From NCBI GenBank assembly GCA_900404475.1, contig OUQQ01000081.1:1727-49752 (forward strand): a stretch of DNA of 48,026 nt. The letters run 5' to 3'. The first letter of the stretch is position 1. Each line of letters starts with the position of its first letter. Position numbers and translations under genes: made by a program. Under the pieces are notes generated by a model. That model made no database searches. It saw only the letters and a list, made by a program, of their open reading frames with translations, and was not told where the DNA came from. This document shows positions 22,242 to 33,600 of the stretch, one piece after another. This DNA comes from Spongospora subterranea. Taxonomy: Eukaryota > Endomyxa > Phytomyxea > Plasmodiophorida > Plasmodiophoridae.

Positions 22242-23022
22242 TCTTTTCAACTATGGCAAAAATTTACGCCGTTTCGTTATCGGCTTCGAGATCGGAGATG
22301 CTCGACGTCTTACACGAAGGACGCGATCCGTTTTGTCGGCGCTACAGTTACGTCCCCGTGTCATAGATTTTGAATCGGTTTCAGCAACTTGCCAGTTCAC
22401 ACAATTGTCAAGATGTTGAACGCCATAACAAATGGGTCCTAATCATTTGAAACGATCATAATGAGGTGGCTCTGTGGCTGCACTAAAACAGAGGAGCAAA
22501 TACTGCACAGCCACTTGGGGACTCGGCCCCACACCACTGGTACACCCTCTTCCATATACATATTAGTGTACATATACGGGGACTACTGTACTTTAATAAG
22601 GCCCCCTTCCAGGTGGTTGGGTTGGTCAACTGGATGAATGTCAGTCCACCTCGGTTAGGCCCATGTTGGTTCTTCGGTTCTACTCATGACCAACTTGTAC
22701 ACGAGGATTGTACAATACAGATCGTGATACCGGGAAATCAAATCTATAGACGCTTATTAGATTTGACTGTTGTGTTGCAAACGCGCTGATCATTTTACAT
22801 GGCATCGGATAGAAGCTCATTCCCAGGCGTCATTCGCACTTCGTACAAGCAGCAAAAACCTGCATTGAGCGTTTACCGAATTGGTTTGTCAATTAATCAT
22901 GACGAACTGCTGACTTTTCGGAACGATTACCGTTGCATTGTGTGCCACATTTGCAGCCCCATCGTTTCAAAACTTGCAAAACCAGATGTCGTGCGCGCGC
23001 TGTGCGCACTCAAAATTACAAT

Positions 23023-23232
23023 GGCTTTTGTTGAGCTGCGTTAATTCAGATTATCTGTCCCATTTCCGATCCATCAACATAGATTTAGACTGTTTCAGGA
23101 ATAGCATGAGCGTTGGAATCTTTTGATATCATTTTGTGTGCTGGCTTTGTTGGGTTGCGTTAATCCAAACTGTCTGTCCCATTTCAGTTCCATCAACAAA
23201 GATGCAGACTGGTTTTTGGAATAACATGAACA
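23023..23232 (+). repeat. Diverged tandem duplication, about 120-nt period
   Basis: 23023-23112 and 23143-23232 are about three-quarters identical by eye. Both contain a ctgtcccattt core followed by ccatcaaca and an imperfect copy of the same A-rich tail. Confidence 0.75.
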
Positions 23233-23316
23233 TATTAATGTGTTTATTTACCGTAATCATTGACCCGAAAAAATTAACATTCAGAATTTTGATGATTGAC
23301 GCGGCGCAATGTACTT

Positions 23317-23424
23317 GGTTGACCACTTCAACCCCTTGCGGTACACCCCGCGGTTGGCCACTTCAACCCCTTGCGGTACCCCGCGGTTGGCCACTTTAAC
23401 CTCTGGCGGTAAATAACCCCGTCG
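23317..23424 (+). repeat. GC-rich tandem repeat, about 33-35-nt unit, three copies
   Basis: Three successive units begin ggttg(a/g)ccactt and contain an accccttgcggta-like core. The third unit is more diverged. Copy number is low and there is no sign of a spacer pattern. Confidence 0.85.
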
Positions 23425-23612
23425 CGACAAAGAAAGAAGTGCCAAAAACAACGAGGTCCGAGAAATGACCACGGAAGTCGTGGAAGTGGAACAAAGTGTG
23501 AAAAAATTCAAAACGGTAAAAAAGCAATCGCCGCGCCAGAGTAAATGAAAGAAACGAATCCATATATGAAAATGCAATCGTAACCACCAATAACATTAGC
23601 CAAATCATCGAC

Positions 23613-23892
23613 GCATATATCAAACAAATGAAGTGGTACGAAAACTACCCAAAAATTAACATGACTTTTCACGACAAACCATAGTATTTACCCAACTGCG
23701 CAAAGGTACACAATGGACAACAAAAACCAACATCAACTAATCATTTATCACACACAGGACAAAATCCTCACATCAAAGGGATCACCGATTGGTTTTTAGT
23801 TGTCCATTGTGTACCTTTGCGTTGGTTTTGTCGTGAAATGTCATGTTAATTTTCGGGTAGTTTTCGTACCACTTGACTTGTTTAATAATTGT
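23613..23892. repeat. Long foldback (inverted repeat) element
   Basis: The arms, about 23613-23730 and 23789-23892, are reverse complements with high identity over roughly 85 paired bases, separated by a loop of about 58 nt. The left arm carries an extra 18 nt (about 23681-23698). It would transcribe into a very stable hairpin and has the form of a foldback or MITE-like element. No transposase is nearby. Confidence 0.85.
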
Positions 23893-23955
23893 TGTCCGTG
23901 TGTCTGTTCGCAGTTCGCACGCGCGTTTGGCCTCTTCTTCGTCTGGTCAGGTTTT

Positions 23956-24405
23956 CTAATCAATAGTATATTGTGTGCCACTTGTGTTTTTTGTAGTTTG
24001 CTTACTTCGTTTGTGTTGCCTATTTAGTGGTGCTGTTCCTGGTTTCCTGTTCAGTTCAGTAAATGTGATCACAGCAATCCGTTTGACGGGATACTGTGCA
24101 ATTTGTTCACCCCAGTTGTCTGGAGTGGGCATGGTCTTTCCCATCATTTTTACAGGACAGCTACAAAGATTGGGGTAATGGTTCAGGTTACCCTTTTCAG
24201 TGCATAATTTGTCAGTTGTTCGCTGCCTATGTAGATACATAGGACGCGCGAGGTCAAGAGGACAATTGATATTTCGTGAATTACCGTTGAACCTCGCCTT
24301 GGGAGTACCGAGCACGTGTGTCATTGGGTCGGCCTCGGTTCCCTCCACTACCTGTCGCAGAAGACCCAAACACGCGCAGTTACTATCGTAGTGGTCGCCC
24401 CTCAT
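23956..24405 (-). CDS. Unidentified open frame downstream of the foldback
   Basis: A single 149-codon frame from an ATG at 24405. It is Cys- and Lys-containing and hydrophilic (GTPKARFNGNSRNINCPLDL, YPNLCSCPVKMMGKTMPTPD). I do not recognise it, and no signal peptide or membrane segment is present. It lies next to a foldback element, so it could be part of a mobile element or a chance frame. Confidence 0.25.
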   Translation of the reverse strand: MRGDHYDSNCACLGLLRQVVEGTEADPMTHVLGTPKARFNGNSRNINCPLDLARPMYLHRQRTTDKLCTEKGNLNHYPNLCSCPVKMMGKTMPTPDNWGEQIAQYPVKRIAVITFTELNRKPGTAPLNRQHKRSKQTTKNTSGTQYTID

Positions 24406-24530
24406 GTTATGTGTCTCAGCTGACGACAGCTACGGATATTCTCAGCTGTCGATACCTGGCACGGTGTTGCCCAGAATCCGCAGCTGACTCGAAGCGACGA
24501 CGTTTCTTGCATACGCCGTCGTCCTCAAAT

Positions 24531-25925
24531 ATGAATGTTCCATTTTCTACCATACATACAGATAGTCTCCATTCTCTTCCCAGTCCAATTACACGTTTGA
24601 GAAATATCAAACAACGCCCTATACAATCTCATCAGGATAAACCTAGAATAGCGTCATCTAGTCTTTCACGATTACAAGCGCAATTTCCACTGGTCTCGGA
24701 ATTAAAACCAGAGCTTATCAACCTTATCAAAGGATCTTCGTCATCAATATCTACCTCGGCTAACTCATGCCGCCTTCCATCCAATCCAAACGTGGATCAT
24801 CAGTTACAACAACCAATGGGTCTCCGGTCGATAGTGATATCGGCTCTAATAATCCTGATGTTGCTTCCCTCGATTCGATATGTTGACTTATTTCGGGATG
24901 GTGAGTTTCTGCCCCCTGCTGCGCTACCCGCCAACGTTGAGGCAGTTGATGTCAACTTCACCTCCCTGTTATCTCCATCCAGCACTGTCCCCCCTCGACC
25001 AATCGTTATTCTGGTACGGCAACTGCATTGGCGGTGTGGCTCTGCCTGTTCATTGAGCGGTGTTCATTCAGCATGGGATAGGATCAACCGCTAAGGGAAT
25101 GCGGAACCTGGTCACATCACTTCAGAAGCAATATCCTGATACGCTCGTGCTCGCTCTAACATGTTTAGAGGGCAGCAACAACTTCCTCTTCATCGACGAA
25201 CAAGTTGAGCTATTACGAAACGAACTTCTACAGCGTCAACTGAACACCGATCGTGGAATCATATTCATGGGCCATTCGTTGGGCGCTGTGGTTGGCAGGG
25301 CGTTTATCCACAAATACGTATGTATGATCTCGTTGCGATCGTTCCGGTTGTTTTAACCTCAGACTTCCTGTAGAATGATCCGTATATTTACCGGTATATC
25401 AGCTTGCACGCAACGCTCAGTGGATTTCTTTCCTTCGATGAGGGTTTCGCAGTGAATTTACTGAGACGTGAACAAGTGTTGGAGTGGACCAACGACTACT
25501 TGAAACAATTCGGGATCGATAAATCTGACGATATTCCAACTCAGATAAAGGCTCTAAGTGCAACGAGGCAAGCGGCGCTGCTGCGTCTGTTTCCTGTAAT
25601 GCGAGATCTTAAATTGGATTCCGACTTCATGACGAGGCTGCACAATCCGTCAGAAACGGAACGCGCCAATATCAACCGCGTTGACCGATTTGTTCTGGTG
25701 AAGGCAGCCGGAGACGAGTTTGTCAATCCGCCAGAGAGCGCCCATCTTGGGATCAAAAGCGGGTTTACCACTGACCAATATATCGAGCACCTGCACAATA
25801 TCGGATATGGCGACATCTACGGGTCCAATAGGTTGATTTTGATTGAACATAATTCGCGCCATGGAACTGGGGGTCTAACAAACAAAAATACCAAATGGGA
25901 TGAAATTACTGACCATTGTAAATAA
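24531..25925 (+). CDS. Palmitoyl-protein-thioesterase-like alpha/beta hydrolase, membrane-anchored
   Basis: Three exons (24531-25013, 25072-25317, 25374-25925) splice in frame to 426 residues. About 100 Ser-rich N-terminal residues precede one membrane segment (SIVISALIILMLLPSI), which suggests a type II anchor with a lumenal catalytic domain. The domain starts with VILHGIG (created by the first splice), followed by ALTCLEG, the nucleophile elbow GHSLG, then LVKAAGDEFVNPPES (likely acid) and LIEHNSRHG (likely His). The order and spacing resemble PPT1/PPT2, which remove palmitate from S-acylated proteins in lysosomes, but general similarity to other serine hydrolases means the substrate is not certain. 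The triad appears complete. Confidence 0.65.
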
Positions 25926-26154
25926 CTGCACAATTAAACCTGTTGTCCTAAGTGGGTTTTTAAGAAAAAAGTAATCGCGTCGTGTAACATGTCAGATCGA
26001 TGTTTGACCCCTAAAAGATATTGTTATCGAGACGGCGGGATGAGTCATCTTGTCGACCGGATCCAATGACTCAAGGGTGGCGTGTTGCCCTGGATATACC
26101 CGATATTCCTGCACATATTATTGGATCGGTTGAGTGTTATTATTATCGTCAATA

Positions 26155-27534
26155 ATGATGGGCTGGTTTTGGTCAACCGCCATATCGGTCGTGGACAATA
26201 TCCCAGTGATATACTTGTCCCCTATTATATTCCTCATGTTCTATCGTATCCTGTTATTTGTCACGATTTCCCTGGCCACAATCTCATATCGCCCTGTCCG
26301 CCTTCGTGACGATCGCACATACCGTTCTACCGACACCGCCGTCGTTTGCGTGATAACACCGAAATCGGACCTGTCCCATTTCGCGGCGGTTGTCCAGTCT
26401 TGGCAATCGTGCAGTCCTAACATGGCGATAGTCATCGTTCCTGACGATGATCCTGCACATATGGCGGTGGCCTCCGCCCTTTCACACCTCACCCGCCTGC
26501 AATATCGCCTGATCCCAGTCAAAGACCCAACGCTGCCATCGTCATTCCTCATGGCCATCAACAACGTCACGACCCCATTGGTGGCGATCACCTCTCCCAA
26601 CGCGATCTGGTCGCAGTCCACTGCCCTGGAGTGGCTGTTATCGCCATTCGACGACACCTCCGTTGGAATCACGGCCCTATCCCCTGAACTGCACCCCAAT
26701 TCCACACAATCCCTAACTCTACGGGAACTACTGTTCGATATCTCCCTGGCCCGTTCCCGATCGTTGATGAAGTCCCTGTCATGGTTCAGTGGCGCTTTAC
26801 CCTTATTCCCGGACACGGTCGTCATCCGTTCGTCAATCGTTCAGGACGCCACATTCCAACGCGCTCTTACGACCGACCGATACCGAGATCAGATCTGGCT
26901 GGAGGTCATCAAACGCGATCATGAGTTCGTCTACCAGTCATCATCAGACGCATTCATAGCGTTACCATGCCGACCCACTACCCGTGTATCGTGGCCGTTG
27001 ACAGGCCTAGGGTGTTGGGCGACATGGCGCCACCATACGTTACTGGCACTGGTCATGACCGGTGATCTCCTTGACCCGATATTGTTCCTCTATCTGGGCG
27101 TTGTCGTTGGGCTGGTGGTCTATAATGCCGCCGATTATATAGTCGCCATGGTGATGGCGCTTTTGATCACGTTTTGGATTCTGATATCGACCTACTGCCA
27201 CATGATTGTGAATTGGAGTTCTTATCCATTAGATATCGTCTATTTCCCTCTGTATCTGTTCGTGTCCTGTTCGACATTCCTGTCCCGGTTTATACCCGAA
27301 AGAAGAGATCAACCAAATACGGTTCCTGCCGTGCAGGAAGGGCGTCCTCGTCTTAGTCCAGAACAGGAATCCGTGTCGCTGAGTTCGGGTCCGGAATTCT
27401 ATCCGGAATATAAACCGTTCCCGCAGGTCATGGTCAACGATAACAAACGCCGGGTGACGCCGCTCTCCCCCACAATCTCCGCTCTATCAACAATACCGGA
27501 TAGATGGCGATTTACAGCTGCATCTGCCGCATAG
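26155..27534 (+). CDS. GT2-family polysaccharide-synthase-like membrane protein, degenerate catalytic motifs
   Basis: An intronless 459-residue frame. Two N-terminal membrane segments (VIYLSPIIFLMFYRILLFVT region) lead to a cytosolic GT-A-like region and a C-terminal cluster of membrane helices (DPILFLYLGVVVGLVVYNAA, MALLITFWILISTY) with SYPLDIVYFPLYLF. That ending matches the P-x-DI-Y-x-P block I know from fungal Cps1/hyaluronan-synthase-like GT2 proteins. In that family a DDD motif precedes the W and the l..ll.pF.d..VG stretch; here the place reads SPNAIWSQSTALEWLLSPFD, so the acidic residues are missing. The Q-x-x-RW block also seems eroded (GCWATWRHH). It is either a pseudoenzyme or a divergent transferase. 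The tail is Pro/Ser-rich. Confidence 0.6.
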   Translation: MMGWFWSTAISVVDNIPVIYLSPIIFLMFYRILLFVTISLATISYRPVRLRDDRTYRSTDTAVVCVITPKSDLSHFAAVVQSWQSCSPNMAIVIVPDDDPAHMAVASALSHLTRLQYRLIPVKDPTLPSSFLMAINNVTTPLVAITSPNAIWSQSTALEWLLSPFDDTSVGITALSPELHPNSTQSLTLRELLFDISLARSRSLMKSLSWFSGALPLFPDTVVIRSSIVQDATFQRALTTDRYRDQIWLEVIKRDHEFVYQSSSDAFIALPCRPTTRVSWPLTGLGCWATWRHHTLLALVMTGDLLDPILFLYLGVVVGLVVYNAADYIVAMVMALLITFWILISTYCHMIVNWSSYPLDIVYFPLYLFVSCSTFLSRFIPERRDQPNTVPAVQEGRPRLSPEQESVSLSSGPEFYPEYKPFPQVMVNDNKRRVTPLSPTISALSTIPDRWRFTAASAA

Positions 27535-27832
27535 TCCATGAATACTGTCGTTATTACACATATACCATTATCTGAGCCATGTTCTTATTCCAATGGGATA
27601 TCGCCATAGATATGGAGACAGTTGACCTGCCAAAACACAGTATAAGGTCCAATACGTCCTCCCATATTCCATGAACAATTGTAATACAGATGATGATCTA
27701 TATAGACTGGTAGAGGACTGATCGGGGCCAAACTATAAATGACAGATGAGTGTGTCGATGGGTTTCAACCACATAAGTTTATTGAAAGGGTGAATGGCAA
27801 TGGTAATACAGACTATGGACACAACGATTGGA
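27535..27832. other. Short intergenic region, nothing recognised
   Basis: Lies between the 3' ends of the convergent GT2-like and ankyrin genes. No conserved frame or repeat was noticed. Confidence 0.4.
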
Positions 27833-28987
27833 TCATGATTGGGGACGGGCCATTCTTATCCTATAAACCGATCGGGCGATTGCCGCTAAGGGCGAGGCGT
27901 TGCCGCATTGGCGGAAGGCGGATCCATACGCCATCATGGCGATCATCTCATAACACGGCACGCGAGCCTGTTCCAGGACCGACGCCACCAACAGCGCCTG
28001 GCGCCGCTCCTCCCGTAGCCGTCGCCACAGCTCCAGGAACCGTTTCCGGGTTCGTTCCGGCAGCTGATCGGCGAACGATATCACTCCCCCTCGAGCCCTA
28101 ATCTGTTCCAAGACCCGACCTTCATGTAATAACCGCTCGGCCGCTGCCAAACGCCCTTGCATCACCGCCCATTTCAGGGTGATATTGTCGTCCATGGACG
28201 GATCGACCGATGGGATTAGCAATAGGTCGATAATCGCTGTGAATCCAAGTGCCGCTGCCCATCTTAACGAGTATTGCAGATTCCATGATGGATCGGCACT
28301 TGTGTTGGCCATCAGGAATTTGACGATATTGCAGTGGCCGGATTGAGCGGCGGCCGCCAATGCCTCACTGTTCGCGTCCTGATCACATCGTCCATCCACT
28401 ATCAGCTGGTTAACGACAGCGATATGGCCAGATTCAGCTGCTTCACGAAGGGATGCACCGATCTCCATCGGGTCGTCGACAAGCGATAACAGGTCCGAGA
28501 CGAGATCGATGTGGCCGGAGGAGCTGGCCAGGCGTAATAGGTTGAGATGACGGACCAATCGACGGCGATCGTGGTCGGAAAGGGTCCCAAGGAGGCAGTT
28601 GGCGACGGCTCGTTGGCCACGACACACGGCTCGCTGCAATGGCAGCCAATCAATGAGGGCGGGATCGACACCAGGAACCTGTAATAATCGCTGGACGATA
28701 CGGAGGTGCCCTCGACCGGCGGCCAGGACTAGCGGCTGTTGGTCGTCGGCAACGGGGTCAGCGCCATGGGCCAACAACAGGTCCAGTATCTGCCAACACC
28801 CATTGATGCATGCGACGCCCAAGGCGCTGTTCAGGAGGTGGATCGGGTTCGGGGCCAGGAGCAGATCGCGAACCGCGGCGAGGTCGGTGGCGAATACGGC
28901 GGCGACAAGGGGATCGACATGGTCAGCGAGGCAGTCGTGGGGCGATTGGGGCTCCCGCGTCGATAAGACCGATATCAGATCGAGCAT
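27833..28987 (-). CDS. Ankyrin-repeat protein
   Basis: An intronless, GC-richer 384-residue frame starting with the ATG at 28987. Roughly nine divergent ankyrin-type helix pairs occupy residues 25-310. Examples are GCWQILDLLLAHGADP, GHLRIVQRLLQVPGVDP, GHIAVVNQLIVDG, GHCNIVKFLMANTSADPS and GFTAIIDLLLIPSVDPS. The canonical TPLH box is absent and repeats begin with small hydrophobic helices, a loose form seen in expanded protist and large-virus ankyrin families. No effector, F-box or SOCS domain can be seen after the repeats; the last 70 residues are basic and helical. It is probably a protein-protein interaction scaffold with unknown partners. Confidence 0.8.
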   Translation of the reverse strand: MLDLISVLSTREPQSPHDCLADHVDPLVAAVFATDLAAVRDLLLAPNPIHLLNSALGVACINGCWQILDLLLAHGADPVADDQQPLVLAAGRGHLRIVQRLLQVPGVDPALIDWLPLQRAVCRGQRAVANCLLGTLSDHDRRRLVRHLNLLRLASSSGHIDLVSDLLSLVDDPMEIGASLREAAESGHIAVVNQLIVDGRCDQDANSEALAAAAQSGHCNIVKFLMANTSADPSWNLQYSLRWAAALGFTAIIDLLLIPSVDPSMDDNITLKWAVMQGRLAAAERLLHEGRVLEQIRARGGVISFADQLPERTRKRFLELWRRLREERRQALLVASVLEQARVPCYEMIAMMAYGSAFRQCGNASPLAAIARSVYRIRMARPQS

Positions 28988-30638
28988 TATTATAAGGGGG
29001 ACGATTTAGATATGATGGGTCTGATTGCGATGCCAAACAGAGTGAGGAAACGGCCGATACTGGCCGACAGCCATGGGCGGACTCCCTCCCACCACCCTGA
29101 TTGACCTGATCAGACTCGTCATGACCTGTCACCGTGTAAATATTGGGCCAGATCGGTCGGCCGATTAGACCACCATATGTGTTGATAGACGACCGTTGAC
29201 CATCGACAGCATTATGTGCCGATTAGCAATACACGTCAGGTCCGGGCGGCGATCGGAGGAATGGGGTTGTTGGCGGCCATTGATATCACCCACCACGATG
29301 TTGATCACGACAAGGGTTTCCATCACTGGACCCAAATACACAGGGAGGCGTCTCGGGGGTCAGGCGGATTATGGAACGCCAATATGGTTTAATGTGGTCC
29401 CAATACTCACGATCATCATTGATATCGCCAACTCCCCAAATAGGAAATAAAACGCCAAATCAAGTCTGTCCAGATAACGTCCCGATTACCCCAAATATCG
29501 ATATTTAACTGGATAATAACCTCACGATAGACCGTTAAAACAAACTGGATCATGAGTAAAACACTGGGGCTATTCTAAGGGTTGTAATTACCAACAAGGA
29601 GTGGTTATTTCAATGACAGTCTGATATAATCCACCTGGAACACATCACACTCAATAGACGACTGATTGGCCATCGACGACCAACATCCTCTAACAATAAT
29701 GAACGGATTTGTCGGTTGGACCATCTCAATATATATAGTCACAATGCGCTAGAGCCGTCGGCAGCCTGTTGACATGAGAATATGAATTAGGCCTGGGAGA
29801 GAGGTCGCCGAAAGGGAGGGGCCCATTACATTGGACACTCGTACGAACACAATCATCGAGCGATCATGCGCATGGTCGGCCATTTTCCCCAATCAATTCT
29901 GTTGGGCGATAATAGGTTCCTGGTGTCACATGTATTGGACCTGGCGCTAAACACTGACCCCCACTGATATTCTTGACACAACTGTCATAAACGGGTTATC
30001 GCGACATCAAATCATACGAACACGGGCGACGTTGCCACATCGTTGATATATTCGGCGACGCATCTCGCCTACACTACAACTGTTATGGCAATGTTCTATA
30101 GCGTGTACTCCCGGCAACGGGTCCTTTCCCTTCACCATCAGTCTCAATCGTCGACGCGGCTCTCGTGCCGTTTGTTCGACGTAATGGGGGAAAGGATCAT
30201 TGCGAAATAAGGGGAACCGCTGTCGGTGGACAGTGTAGACGAGATGTGTCGTCAGATACGATAACGCTGTCTGAACCGTCGGCACATGGGTTCTAAACTA
30301 GATTACGTTTTGCCAAATAACATATAATAGACTGAAACGACACCCTCTGATGGCGCTAGTTATAATGATAAATACCCCCTGTTGACATTTGCCGACAATG
30401 ACCAATGGCGTCATCACAAATGATGCCGGTAACATCAGGTGTACACCAGCTATTGGCTGAATTCTACAATGACAGGGCCCGGGGTCCGTGACGGCCTTAT
30501 TCGCGGACTCATTAATCTCGGTCGGTCGTTGGTGCTGTGTGTGTCGATCGCGCCATCACCACCACCATCATCGTGTATCAGCAGCGGGCGTTGGTCGCCG
30601 GATCTGGGTGCTGAGCAGCGCCTAACACACTCGACAAC
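28988..30638. other. Long intergenic region, one small unassigned frame
   Basis: This 1.65-kb interval lies between the divergent ankyrin and eIF3c genes. The only frame of note is a 92-codon minus-strand stretch at 30007-30285 (it includes LMVKGKDPLPGVHAIEHCHN), which I do not recognise. No tRNA, rRNA or obvious repeat was found by eye. Confidence 0.45.
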
Positions 30639-33600
30639 ATGTCGCGATTCTTTGCCATGGGCGGATCCGATGTGGATTCCGACGATTCCTCGAGCGATAA
30701 TTCCGGAATGGGGGGACAGATGCAGAATCGGGAACAGACACAGACGGCGATGCTCATGTACGATTCGTCATCATCGGAAGAGGAGAAACGCGTTGTGCGA
30801 TCCGCTAAAGATAAACGATATGAGGCGATGAACGCCGCCATCAAGACGATGAGGAACAGCGTCAAGATCAACGATTGGGTCCAGGTTCTGAAGGGATTCG
30901 ACCAGATCAACAAGCTGTTGGAGAAGGCCCGTACGATAATCCAGAAGGAGGGGATCCCGAGGATGTATGTGAAGACATTGGTGCACCTAGAGGATAAGGT
31001 GAGCGAGGCGCAGGAGAATAAGGAGATGAAGAGCAAGATGTCGACTGCCAACAACCGCGCCCTCAACACCATCAAACAGAAGCTGCGCAAGAACAACAAG
31101 GAATACGAACGGTTCATCAACGAGTACAGATCGGCGCCGGATGCGTTTAGCGAGGAGGAACCGGTCGAACAGGAAAGCAGCGAGGAATCGGAGAGCGAAA
31201 GCGAAGAAAGCGAGGAAGACGAGGACGATGATGGATCTGGTGCAATGTCCTCTGATCAATCGAAGAGCGACGATGATGAGGACGGCGCTGCTCAATCGTC
31301 GGCCAGCGACGATTTCGATTTTTCTGACGCCGACAGCTCGTCGTCGGAATCCGATATCGACTTGTCGCATCCGGCCATGTCGAGATCGTTCTGGGTGAAG
31401 AAGACCAAGGACGATGAAGAGGAACTGACCAAAGCCGATCGCCGACGACAGCGCCAGGCCCCGAAAGCGGACAAGAAGGTGGCCAAGGTGAAGACTGACC
31501 AGAAGGACCCCGAGAAGGAGATCGAATACACCCCCGAACTGATCCATCAGAAACTGAATATGATCCAGTCCATGCGTGGTAAACGAGGTGCTGATCGCCA
31601 CGCGGCTGTTAAGGACCTCAAACTGTTGTCGACCAAAGCGTCCAGCGTTCCCGCCATTCTTAAAGTCAAGATCACGCTTCTGTCGGCAATGTTCGACGTC
31701 AATTTTAATTCGGGATCGCATATGCAGATCGCTTTATGGCAATCGGCACTGGATATTCTCACCGATATTCTCAGCGTTCTAGAGCAGAATAAGGGCGTCC
31801 ATCTGATCGAAGAGGACGATATTGAGGAGACCGTCTTCGCCGGAGATGACATTGACACACCGCTCCCGCCGATCGAGGAAGAAGGCGTTCCGGTTGTTGA
31901 AGCCGGGGAATTGCGAACCTTCGCTCCACAGGCCCGACGTAAACGCGATGATGGGCAGGAGTACGTTGCTGGCAGCGTGTATTCGTTCGTTGCCCGTCTA
32001 TCGGACGAGTACGTGGCGTCACTACAGAACATTGACCCGCACACGCAAGACTACCTTGACCGCCTATCGGATGAGCCATCTCTTATGCGTCTTATGCACA
32101 GTACTCAGCAATATTACACAGGTAATATCCCCTCCCCAAAGTTTCTCACATTTATCATCTTTTCGTCTTACCCGCTGTCGAATGTGTTTGTGTCATCATT
32201 GTTTGGTACTTGATTTGGTTTTGACCGATTGTAAACGTTATATCAAACTTGATCTTTTCTTTTTGGTGTTGTTCACAAACTGTGTCTCTGATCATTTCTA
32301 CCATTTCAGCTGCTGGTAAACAGCAATTTGTGAATTTGATAGCGCTCATGCGTATCGAGTATCTGTATGTAAAATATGACCCACTATACGACGAGACATC
32401 GCCAGAGTTTCGTCATAAGAGTGAAGGGTCCTTGAGCGTAATTACAGTATGTCATTAATTGTTCGTGTAGAACTATAGAGTACTGATTTTACTCAGGGCG
32501 AAGATATTCTACTTCATCGTCTCTGCTCTATTCTCTACGAGTCAGGTGATAGCCGCTCCAAGGCCCGTGCAGTGATCAGCACCGCTTATCATTACGCCAT
32601 GCATGGTGCATTTCATAAGGCCAGAGATATATTCCTAATGTCTCATGTTCAGGTTCGATTCCGTTTGGTTCACTTTCTCAAAGTTGTGACGCCGTTGCTC
32701 GCTAGGATTCGATTCACCAAGCAGATGTATCGACTCAGATCCTTTACAATCGTGCATTGGCCATGATGTCTGTCTGTGCCTTCCGCCTTGGATACATGCA
32801 AGACGCGCTGAACTTAGTTGGAGATCTGTACGCAACTGGCAAAATCAAAGAACTTCTAGCTCAGGTATACCCATAACTCATCCTTTATTATCAAATGCTC
32901 TCTGGGTAACGTTCTGAGTTTGACATACGTGTTTGTTAGGGTATTACACAAATGCGCTGGCAGCAGGACCGCGATTCGGAGCAAGAGAAGCTGGAACGAC
33001 GCCGTCAGGTTCCTTATCATATGCATGTTAGCCTGGACCTCCTCGAATCTGTCCACCTTGTATCTGCCATGCTCTTGGAGGTACCCAACCTCGCCGTTCA
33101 CGCCTCCGACGACAAGCGCCACATCATCTCACGAAACTTCAGGAGGTTATGGGATAGTTTTCATAAAAATGCCTTCAATGGCCCTCCAGAATACACTCGG
33201 GATTATGTCATCGCCGCTGCCGTTGCACTTCGTGATGGTAATATGGTTTTAAATCTTTAATCATTGTTCAAATTGTCAACTTTTTTTGTTCTTAAGTTTG
33301 ACACATAACGAGGATTATACTGTTGATCTCAGTCTGTTCTTATTTTTTGCATTGAATAGGTGATTGGCGCACAGCGTTGGATCATTTAATGCAGTTGCGA
33401 ATGTGGAGCTTAATTCCGTTCCCGGAAACTGCTCAAGCAGCTCTGACCACATCGGTGAAGGAAGTCGCTTTGCAGACGTTTCTGTTGGCCCTTGGCGCCA
33501 ATTATACCACCCTTTCAGGAGCCAAGCTCGCCGCTCGGTTTGACATGTCAGAGCGAGATGTTCATGCGGTTGCGTCAAAGCTTATGGCCAATGATCGGCT

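Larger units (their letters stand above)
22242..24530. other. Repeat-rich intergenic region
   Basis: This 2.3-kb interval separates the amine oxidase and thioesterase-like genes, which are transcribed away from each other. It contains a diverged tandem duplication (23023-23232), a short GC-rich tandem repeat (23317-23424) and a long foldback (23613-23892), listed separately. Open frames at 22799-23044 (+) and 23956-24405 (-) are unassigned. The first 200 nt may include an unplaced 5' exon of the amine oxidase. Confidence 0.5.

Noticed and set aside
22799..23044. Plus-strand 81-codon frame beginning with ATG
   Set aside because: Its 3' end overlaps the tandem repeat at 23023, it has no recognisable similarity and no splice partner; most likely a chance frame.
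23317..23424. Three regularly repeated units read as a CRISPR array
   Set aside because: Units are contiguous without unique spacers and lie in a eukaryotic intergenic region; it is a simple tandem repeat.
26241..26825. Minus-strand 194-codon frame
   Set aside because: Antisense of the GT2-like coding sequence; low-complexity Arg/Asn/Gly composition typical of a shadow frame.
30987..31721. Minus-strand 244-codon frame
   Set aside because: Antisense of the acidic, repetitive first exon of eIF3c; the Leu/Phe/Arg-rich product is an artefact of that composition.
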